This document shows positions 25,489 through 31,886 of a stretch of DNA of 64,000 nt, in pieces. Position 1 is the first letter of the stretch. Every line of letters begins with the position of its first letter. A model generated the notes under the pieces. That model searched no databases. It saw only the letters and a program-made list of their open reading frames with translations, and had not been told where the DNA came from. The position numbers and the translations under genes were made by a program. Source of the stretch: Gp1-AA133 sp964641665. GTDB taxonomy: Bacteria; Acidobacteriota; Terriglobia; Terriglobales; Acidobacteriaceae. Location: positions 1-64,000 of the forward strand of contig CAZXKO010000013.1 in the NCBI GenBank assembly GCA_964641665.1. The letters run 5' to 3'.

Positions 25489-25905
25489 TGTCATCCCGAG
25501 TGCAGTGAGGCGCCAGCCGAACGAAGTCGAGGGACCTTGCGTTTCCCTGCGATGCCGCGGGTCTCGCGATTACCTGACCTGAGCGTGTTGAACGGCCGCC
25601 CTTGCCCACTACCACACGATCCTCAGCGCCCTCCGCGCCCCCTCTGCGTCCTCAAGCGAGTTGCTATCCAACAAACTTGTCATCCCGAGCGCAGCGAGGC
25701 GCCGGCCGAACGAAGTCGAGGGACCTTGTGTTTCTGTACCGCCGGCATCCTGCCGGCTGTCGCGAGGGCGTCCTCGCCCTCGCCCCCAGACACTCCGCAA
25801 CTCGCCCCGACTTGCCCCTCCCCTCTTTACATCTTTGTCATTCCGACACGTGCGCCCAGCGAGCCGGGAAAGCCGCCCTGAGCGAAGTCGAAGGGAATCC
25901 GCCGT
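25489..25905 (+). repeat. Dispersed-repeat block including right copy of the long composite repeat
   Basis: The gap between the permease and the GloVer protein gene (25465-26078) contains four repeats. At 25489-25660 is the extended composite unit also found at 23338. At 25676-25735 is another TGTCATCCCGAGCGCAGCGA unit. Next is a CCGGCATCCTGCCGGCTGTC inverted-repeat-like unit near 25745. At about 25834-25902 is a TTTGTCATTCCGACACGTGC...CTGAGCGAAGTCGAAGGG unit. No gene is visible; the last 130 bases probably hold the promoter of the GloVer gene. Confidence 0.78.
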
Positions 25906-26078
25906 TCGCGACATCCATCCCTGCACTCGTCCCCGACAGTAGCTCCGGTTTACCGAATACTTACAATTCTTTGACGTTTCGCTGACACAACGCGAGGCCA
26001 TTTCGGCTAGTAATCGCCCACGGCCGGTATTCCCCACCTGCCCAGGTCCCCATCAGAAATCGAGCGCAAGGAGGCGTT

Positions 26079-27403
26079 ATGCAAGTGCATAACGCAAAAG
26101 CGTTGTTGTGTGCAGCCGTGCTGGCAGTCGCCTTCTCTGGCGCTGCTACCCTGGCGCAGGCACAGCTCACCACGATCTGGTCGTTCACCGGCAACAATGG
26201 TGACGGAGAGTACCCATTTCCGGAGGGCCAGCTGCCCTTCGACAGCAATGGCGCAATCTACGGAACCACTGCGGGCGGTGGTACTGGATACAATGGGACC
26301 GTATTCCAACTCGTACCCCCAACCGTGCAGGGCGGCGCTTGGACCGAGAATGTGCTTTACCGATTCGCCGGAGGCGCCGACGGACGCCAACCCAGCATGG
26401 GGGTGGTGTTTGACCAGGCTGGCAACCTCTTCGGCACGACCCAATTCGGCGGCAACGCCCAAGCCTGCGGCGGCGGCTGCGGAACGATTTTCGAACTGTC
26501 ACCCCCGTCGGAGCCGGGCGGCCCATGGACCCACACCGTGCTCTACACGTTTCAAGGCGGCTTCGACGGACAATATCCCGGAGAAGTGTTGTTCGGCTCG
26601 AACGGTTCGCTCTATGGCACAACGAATTCGGGCGGAACTCCGGGGGTTCTGTGCCACTCCAATTACAGAATCAAGTTCGGTTGTGGCACGGTGTTTCTGT
26701 TCTCGCCGCCAGCGCAGAAGGGTGGCACCTGGACCAAGACCGTCCTCTACACCTTTCCTGGATTCACGCACGATGGAACCGGTCCGAGTTCCGAGATCAC
26801 AATTGACAGCCTCGGCAACATATACGGTGCCACCGGCGGTGGAACCTCCGGCTACGGGACGGTATTCAAGCTGACGCCCCCCAGCGGTGGCGGTGCCTGG
26901 AAGGAAACCGTGCTCCACAATTTCACCGGCGGCAGCGACGGCGGCTATCCCGGAGGTACCGTAACCGTCGGCCCGAGCGGCGTGCTGTATGGCGTCGGCT
27001 CGTACAGCGGAGTGGCGAATGCCTCGGGGGTCGTGTTCCAGTTGACGCCTCCGACGCAGTCCGGCGGGGCATGGACCGAAACCGTCCTGCACACTTTTCC
27101 CGCGTTCAACGGAGACGCAACCACCCCGCGACAACGCTGGCTATCGACCCAAGTGGCAACCTGTACGGCACATCCGTTTTCGGCGGTTCGAACGCTTGTT
27201 ATCTCGGCTGCGGAACCATCTTCAAGCTGGCTCCTCCGTCCGGCCGCGGTGGGTGGTGGACCGAAACGGTGCTGCACGATCTCGGGGTCAGCGGACAAAA
27301 CCCGAATAGCAGCTTGGTGGTGTTCCACAACGGCCTGCTATTCGGTACAACCACCTATCTCGGCGCTGCGGATGTAGGCTCGGTCTTCACCCTGCTCCCG
27401 TAG
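26079..27403 (+). pseudogene. GloVer/TIGR03803 tandem-repeat secreted protein, frameshifted
   Basis: The ATG at 26079 has a strong AAGGAGG site. A signal peptide (LLCAAVLAVAFSGAATLAQA) is followed by about seven tandem repeats of the 'Gloeo_Verruco' type, each with GNLYGTT-like, GTVFQLTPP-like and WTETVLYTF-like elements. The repeats stay in frame to about 27115 (HTFPAFNGDATTP). The next repeat (AIDPSGNLYGTSVFGG, GTIFKLAPP) continues only in another frame, from about 27130 to the stop at 27403. This is a single frameshift, either real or a sequencing error. The family is expanded in Acidobacteria and Verrucomicrobia, probably forms a beta-propeller-like extracellular domain, and has no known enzyme activity. 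Confidence 0.8.
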
Positions 27404-27777
27404 CGAATCCGCATGCCGAGTAGGCCCGGGGAATTGCACCCCGAGCCCCTCACAGATGCGGACGTGAGCCTCTCGACTCATCCGGCTCGTGCCACCCCAA
27501 AAGAAGGCTGCCGCCTTCCGCCAGGACCAGGAGTTCCTCCGGTCGCCCGTGGACTCCATCCAGACCTGGGTGACCTGCCCCCTTCACTCCACGGGCATTC
27601 CCCCGCTTCTTCGTCACTACGAGGCAGTGCGCCCCGAATTGGAAGCCTCCTCCTCCAAGGCGGCTCCGAAGGTCCTTCCTTCATCTTTCGTACCGCATGA
27701 CGATTTCTCGTCTTCTTGACACAACCCCCGCGCGGACCCGGACGAGCGCTCGTTAGCGCATCCGGTTCTTATCGCAG
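27404..27777 (+). other. Non-coding stretch left of the IS110 remnant
   Basis: These 374 bases separate the GloVer gene from the truncated transposase. Short frames here resemble proline-rich conceptual translations (for example PGELHPEPLTDADVSLSTHP) that I recall as spurious frames in mobile-element flanks of many bacteria. No DEDD transposase domain is encoded here. A TAG at 27754-27756 closes the transposase frame upstream of its first ATG. It may be the decayed left end of the element or another repeated sequence. Confidence 0.4.
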
Positions 27778-28545
27778 ATGCATGGCGGCGAAGCGAACTG
27801 CCGGGTAAGGATGGAGCACGCGCGGTTGATGCTGAAGGCGTTAGTCGAAGGGAAGGCGAGCCTGGCGGAGATGGCCGAGCTGGCCAAAGGCAAACTGCGC
27901 AATAAGATTCCACAACTGCAGTTGGCCCAGGAGGGAAAACTGGAAGAGCACCATCGCTTCCTTTTGCAGTTGCAGCAGGACCGACTCGATGCCGCCGAAA
28001 GGGACTTGGCGACTCTCGAACAACGCATCCAGCAGAAGCTGGAGCCCTACGCAGCCGAACGGGCACTGCTGCAAGAAATCCCTGGCGTGGACTGGACTTT
28101 GGCAACGGTCATCATCGCCGAACTGGGCATCGACATGACTGTGTTCCAGAGCGTTTCGCAGCTCGCTTCTTGGGCCGGAGTTTGTCCCGGCAACAACGAA
28201 TCAGCGGGCAAGCGCCAGAGCACCCGGATCCCGAAAGGCAACGTCTACCTGAAGACCGCCTTAGTCGGGGCCGCCAACGCCGCGGCCCGTACCAAGGGAA
28301 CTTATCTGCGAGACAAGTTCTACCGCCTCAAGGCCCGCCGCGGGTACAAACGGGCAGCCGTGGCCATAGCCCATAAGATCTTGGTCTCGATCTATCACAT
28401 GCTTTCCCAGCAAGTCTCCTACAACGACCTGGGAGATCTTTACCTAGACACGCTCAACAAGAACCACCTCACGCGCAACTTGGTTCATCGACTGGAACGT
28501 TTGGGCTACTCAGTGACATTGGCACCTCAGCAAATCGCGCCATAG
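27778..28545 (+). mobile_element. IS110-family transposase, 5'-truncated remnant
   Basis: The 255 residues correspond to the C-terminal half of an IS110/IS116/IS902 transposase. A coiled linker (about residues 40-90) is followed by the transposase_20 domain with EIPGVDWTLATVIIAELG, SQLASWAGVCPGNNESAGK, GNVYLKTALVGAANAAARTKG, RGYKRAAVAIAHKIL and a final LVHRLERLGYSVTL. The catalytic N-terminal DEDD RuvC-like domain (about 150 residues) is missing, and the frame is closed by a stop just upstream. The element should therefore be inactive. It lies at the junction between the purine region and a small unrelated gene group. Confidence 0.88.
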
Positions 28546-28591
28546 CTAGGAGACAATTTTCATGGCAGTTAGGCTTGAACGCATGTGGAGC

Positions 28592-29035
28592 TTATCGAAA
28601 GTGTTTGCCCTGCACAAGCGAAGGCGAAACAAGTCTGATGAGCGCCCATAGCAAAGGGACCAGCCAGCCAATCACCAGTACGAAATACACAAGAAAAACC
28701 ACAACCGTCACAACGCCCCACGATTGATGCTCTAACCCCATGAGCCAGCCATGCGAGAGCCACATCCACAACAGCGCGATGCTGAACCAGATACCAGAGA
28801 ACAGGAACAACGTTCTGGGACGTGCTTTGCCGGTCATTTCACCTCTCCCTGCCAGAGCGATCATGTTGCGAAGTATCTCGCGCCAGTACCAGCGGCGTGC
28901 CCCTGGAAGTCCGGTGGATTGTGCGCGCTCGTTGAACTCCTCCATCAGATCGCCAAGAATCTGCGGCAGGTGGGGGCTGCCAAAGCAGGAGAGAATTCGT
29001 GACGCTGCGCGGGGTGGCTGTAGATGCTCAGGCAC
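28592..29035 (-). CDS. Permease-prefix-domain membrane protein
   Basis: The likely start is GTG at 29035, with AGGAG seven bases upstream and an eight-base overlap with the padR stop. That gives 147 residues. The N-terminal part (PPRAASRILSCFGSP, LPQILGDLMEEFNERAQ, ARRWYWREILRN) resembles the 'permease prefix' segment found at the front of MacB-like orphan permeases of Acidobacteria. In place of the long permease there are only two hydrophobic helices (LFLFSGIWFSIALLWMWL and VVTVVVFLVYFVLVIGWLVP) and a short basic tail. Function is unknown. It is either a truncated permease or a stand-alone prefix protein. Confidence 0.65.
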   Translation of the reverse strand: MPEHLQPPRAASRILSCFGSPHLPQILGDLMEEFNERAQSTGLPGARRWYWREILRNMIALAGRGEMTGKARPRTLFLFSGIWFSIALLWMWLSHGWLMGLEHQSWGVVTVVVFLVYFVLVIGWLVPLLWALIRLVSPSLVQGKHFR

Positions 29036-29366
29036 GGGCGGCTCCTTTCTCGGTTCGGAGTCCGGCTGACAAATGACGGACGGCCCGCTCCATATCGGCG
29101 AGGGCACGGCGACCGGCTGAAGTAACGCGGTAGATGCGCTTACCGCGCCCGCCGCGCTTCGCCGTCGGCTCGCCCATCCACGACTCGACGAAGCCTTTTT
29201 CTTCGAGACGATCAAGGCCCGTGTAGATGGCGCCGACAGCCACGTCCTTATTAGCGCATTCGATCAGTTCGCGGCGAACCGTAGCTCCGTAAGCATTGTC
29301 TTCAAGCCGGAGGATGGCAAGGAGCAGGAGGTGTTCAAAGCCGCCGAGCAAGCGATCACACGCCAT
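29028..29366 (-). CDS. PadR family transcriptional regulator
   Basis: This is a 112-residue winged-helix regulator. Seen: FEHLLLLAILRLEDNAYGATV at the N-terminus, AIYTGLDRLEEKGFVESWMGE (recognition helix and wing) and RGGRGKRIYRVTSAGRRAL, the PadR signature. The start at 29366 is preferred to an in-frame ATG at 29420. A promoter-like TTGACA-17-TACTTT pair overlaps the longer version, and the family begins near ACDRLLGGFEHLLLL. It is co-transcribed with the permease-prefix protein, as is common for this gene pair. It probably controls its own operon. Confidence 0.85.
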   Translation of the reverse strand: MACDRLLGGFEHLLLLAILRLEDNAYGATVRRELIECANKDVAVGAIYTGLDRLEEKGFVESWMGEPTAKRGGRGKRIYRVTSAGRRALADMERAVRHLSAGLRTEKGAARA

Positions 29367-29375
29367 AACAACTGC

Positions 29376-29404
29376 AAAGTAGTACAAAATGCTTGGACTG
29401 TCAA
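29376..29404 (-). promoter_or_regulatory. Candidate padR promoter, possibly leaderless
   Basis: On the minus strand TTGACA (29404-29399) is followed after 17 bases by TACTTT (29381-29376), only nine bases before the ATG at 29366. A partly palindromic TTTGTACTACTTTGCA covers the -10 and could be a PadR site. The short distance to the ATG implies a leaderless or nearly leaderless transcript. Confidence 0.5.
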
Positions 29405-29585
29405 ATGCTTTCGAAGACAACTCAAATGGCGATAACAGCGTTAGGGCTCAAAACCCCGGTCAATGAGTATGGCGATCTTTCGCAAACGATCGGAAGTTAG
29501 ACGAGGCGCTGCATTGCGCAGGTGTAGTTTCCAGTCTGCCGACCCCGAACAATCCTGCTTGTGGGCACTGGCGCGTTGGTCGGGA

Positions 29586-30503
29586 CTAGATTTTCGTCGC
29601 CGTGATCATGCAGTAGGTCATGGGTCCCAGCGGTGCACTGACCAGGGGCAACAACACCGGCGCCAGTACGTTGTTCCACCTTGCTCGGGTCATCGCCCGC
29701 TTGCCGAACACCACATCCGTTACTAGAAACTTCAGAGTTACCCAGGGGATGTGCGCGACCGAAGGCGCCACACGCATCTGCAGATGCTCCACGACGATTT
29801 CCCTGAAACCGAGCTGCTCCAACCGTGCCGTGAACAGGTGAAGGTGCGCCAGCTCTTCGATGACCCAGCACTCACAAAGTTTTCTGTAGATGCGCTGTTG
29901 CAGCGCGCTGACGAAGCGACCGCTTGCAAGAAATCCGTCAGCGACCACGAGGCGTCCACCAGGTCGCAGCAGGCGGTGCGCCTCGTCCAGCAGCGCGCCC
30001 TTGTCAGCGCGGTGGGCGTGGCAGCTGCTCTCCAGCGCGTACACGCCCTCGTAGCTGGAGCTTGGCAGAATGATTTCTTCGTAGTCACCCTCGATGACGC
30101 ATACGCGCTCACCGCAACCGGCTGCCTCGTTTAGAGCACGTGCATGCTTCACCTGCCACGGAACCCGCGTAACCCCCAACAGCTTCGCGCTCGGCAGGCG
30201 GCGCGCAAAGCTGCGCAGTGTGGCCCCAAGACCACAGCCTAAGTCGAGCAACTGCGGCTCAGCGATGCCATCCAACCGTAACCGCGCGAGCACCTCTACA
30301 TTCATCTGCTCCACCATGGCTTCGCGATTCAGCGGATTCGCCCCGGCGCGGTAATAGCCGAAGTGCATATTGAAGTCGCGGCTCCATGCGGCATAGTCTG
30401 GGCCAGCCTCGCTGTAGTACTGCTCCAGCCCGATCTGCGGCGCAACCTGTGCAGCTACGACTGGCTGAGCTATGGCTTCTTCAATGACCTTTGCAGAAAT
30501 CAT
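29586..30503 (-). CDS. SAM-dependent class I methyltransferase
   Basis: This 305-residue methyltransferase has the SAM motif I LLDLGCGLGATLRSFA, an acidic motif II at EGDYEEIILP, ESSCHAHRADKGALLDEAHRLLRPGGRLVVAD (motifs III/post III) and a C-terminal domain. The N-terminal IGLEQYYSEAGPDYAAWS and FNMHFGYYRAG segments resemble small-molecule C-, N- or O-methyltransferases of the SmtA/sterol/gamma-tocopherol type. The ATG at 30503 has a purine-rich GAGACGAGAG leader. The gene is bounded by an AT-rich upstream region and lies in the anomalous 27.4-30.6 kb segment. The substrate is unknown. Confidence 0.8.
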   Translation of the reverse strand: MISAKVIEEAIAQPVVAAQVAPQIGLEQYYSEAGPDYAAWSRDFNMHFGYYRAGANPLNREAMVEQMNVEVLARLRLDGIAEPQLLDLGCGLGATLRSFARRLPSAKLLGVTRVPWQVKHARALNEAAGCGERVCVIEGDYEEIILPSSSYEGVYALESSCHAHRADKGALLDEAHRLLRPGGRLVVADGFLASGRFVSALQQRIYRKLCECWVIEELAHLHLFTARLEQLGFREIVVEHLQMRVAPSVAHIPWVTLKFLVTDVVFGKRAMTRARWNNVLAPVLLPLVSAPLGPMTYCMITATKI

Positions 30504-30521
30504 TCTCTCGTCTCTTCTTTC

Positions 30522-30560
30522 ATTATATACAGACATTACAGAATATACAGAAATATATGA
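30522..30560 (-). promoter_or_regulatory. AT-rich promoter with three 9-base-spaced TCTGTA repeats
   Basis: On the minus strand a consensus TATAAT lies at 30527-30522, about 18 bases before the ATG. It is preceded by three TCTGTA elements with exact nine-base spacing. No good -35 is present, so activation by a repeat-binding protein is possible. Confidence 0.45.
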
Positions 30561-30690
30561 CCGACCCGCCCTTCCGGTGCAACCTCCATCTCTAAACAGC
30601 TTCAGAGAGCAGTGAAGCCAATCAGACCGATCGGGCAGACCAATCACTGCCGTCAAAAAGCAAATTTCAGGCAGAATTCCGGGCCAGCGC

Positions 30691-31764
30691 TTAGAACACT
30701 TTTACTTTGAAGGTCAAATACTTCTTGGGGTCTTCGCGGATGGATCTCACCAGTTGGCGGGTTTCCACCAGCATCTGGTTGGCGTTGTTGTAAAGGGCGG
30801 GGTCCTTGAAGAGCATACCGGCAGTGCCTTCGCCGGCTTCGAGGCGATCGGTAAGGGCGGAGAGCTTGCTGATCGTGTTATCGAGTTTCTGGGCCAGCAC
30901 TTCGTCTTTGGTGAGCTTGCCGATGGCGCCCTTGCCGGCGTTGATGTCGTCGGTCAGCTTCTTTACGTTGGCGATGGTGTCGTTGGCGTTGTTATAGAAG
31001 CTGGGGTCCTTGAGGAATTTTCCGGCCGTGCCTTTGCCCTGCTGCAAATCGTCGATAACGGCATTCAGCTTATCGACGGCCGCGATCGCCTTGGTGTAGG
31101 CCTCGTCGCTGGCGACTAACTTCCCGAGGCTGCCCTGGCCGCTGCGCACCTGGTCGACGATGCCTTTGAACTCGCTGACCGTGTCGGAAAAGCGGTTGTA
31201 GAGGGTGGGATCGTAGACCAGTTTGCCGATCGAGCCCTGGCCGCTTTCGACGTAAGCAAGGATGCGGTCGGTACGCTTGAGCAGCGCGTCCAGGTTTTGC
31301 AGCGTGCCCTGGCTGGCGCGGACCACGTCCTGGATGTCGGGCGTGTCGCGGGTCGCCAGCGTATCGCCGTCGACCGCTTCGGGCCCCTTCGCCAGGGAAC
31401 TGTCGATGTCGATGAAGGTCTCTCCTAGAACACCCGCGGTGCTCAGCGACGTCACCGAGTCTTTCCTGAGATTGAAACTATAGTGGGTGTTCACCCGCAT
31501 GGTGATTTCCACCGGGGTACGGGGTTTGTTACGAACGACGCGGACTGCGCTGACGTTGCCGACATCGACCCCGGAGAGGCGCACAGGTGCGCCATTGTGC
31601 AGGCCCTGGGCATTGTCGAAATACGATTTGAGGGTGATCTTGGGCGTGAAGAGGCCGGTGGTTCCGCTCATCAGGAAGATGAGCACGGCCAGCGTGATGC
31701 TGGCGAACAGCACGGTGAGGCCCACGCGCAGTTGGGACCACCTTAGCTGCTTCTGGCTAGGCAC
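30691..31764 (-). CDS. MCE/MlaD domain protein with five tandem repeats
   Basis: This 357-residue protein has one N-terminal membrane helix (about residues 14-34) followed by an MCE domain (KSYFDNAQGLHNGAPVRLSGVDVGNVSAV to GETFIDIDSS). MCE/MlaD proteins bind lipids between the inner and outer membranes. The C-terminal half consists of about five copies of a 34-residue unit beginning with GQGSIGKL, GQGSLGKL, GKGTAGKF, GKGAIGKL and GEGTAGML, most followed by a DP.LYNN-like motif. The repeats probably form a helical extension. No Mla ATPase or permease gene is adjacent. The next gene to the right (upstream in transcription) is the spermidine-synthase-like membrane protein. Confidence 0.87.
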   Translation of the reverse strand: MPSQKQLRWSQLRVGLTVLFASITLAVLIFLMSGTTGLFTPKITLKSYFDNAQGLHNGAPVRLSGVDVGNVSAVRVVRNKPRTPVEITMRVNTHYSFNLRKDSVTSLSTAGVLGETFIDIDSSLAKGPEAVDGDTLATRDTPDIQDVVRASQGTLQNLDALLKRTDRILAYVESGQGSIGKLVYDPTLYNRFSDTVSEFKGIVDQVRSGQGSLGKLVASDEAYTKAIAAVDKLNAVIDDLQQGKGTAGKFLKDPSFYNNANDTIANVKKLTDDINAGKGAIGKLTKDEVLAQKLDNTISKLSALTDRLEAGEGTAGMLFKDPALYNNANQMLVETRQLVRSIREDPKKYLTFKVKVF

Positions 31765-31886
31765 GCATCCCCCATCCGGACCGACCCTGCGCCCGGCTGC
31801 GGGGCTTGGGCAACGCCATCATCACCTCTCTGCACGGCTGGCAGATTTTCGCTGATCATAGCAGACCAAAGGGCCGACTTCACGCG

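Noticed and set aside
2617..25905. CRISPR array or MITE interpretation of the repeated units
   Set aside because: The copies are single, widely spaced, of unequal length and without regular spacers or terminal inverted repeats.
27413..27700. A 95-codon frame reading PGELHPEPLTDADVSLSTHP
   Set aside because: It has no domain. It resembles conceptual translations seen in repeated non-coding flanks and has no ribosome site.
27778..28545. Intact insertion sequence
   Set aside because: The catalytic DEDD domain is absent and a stop closes the frame upstream, so only a remnant is supported.
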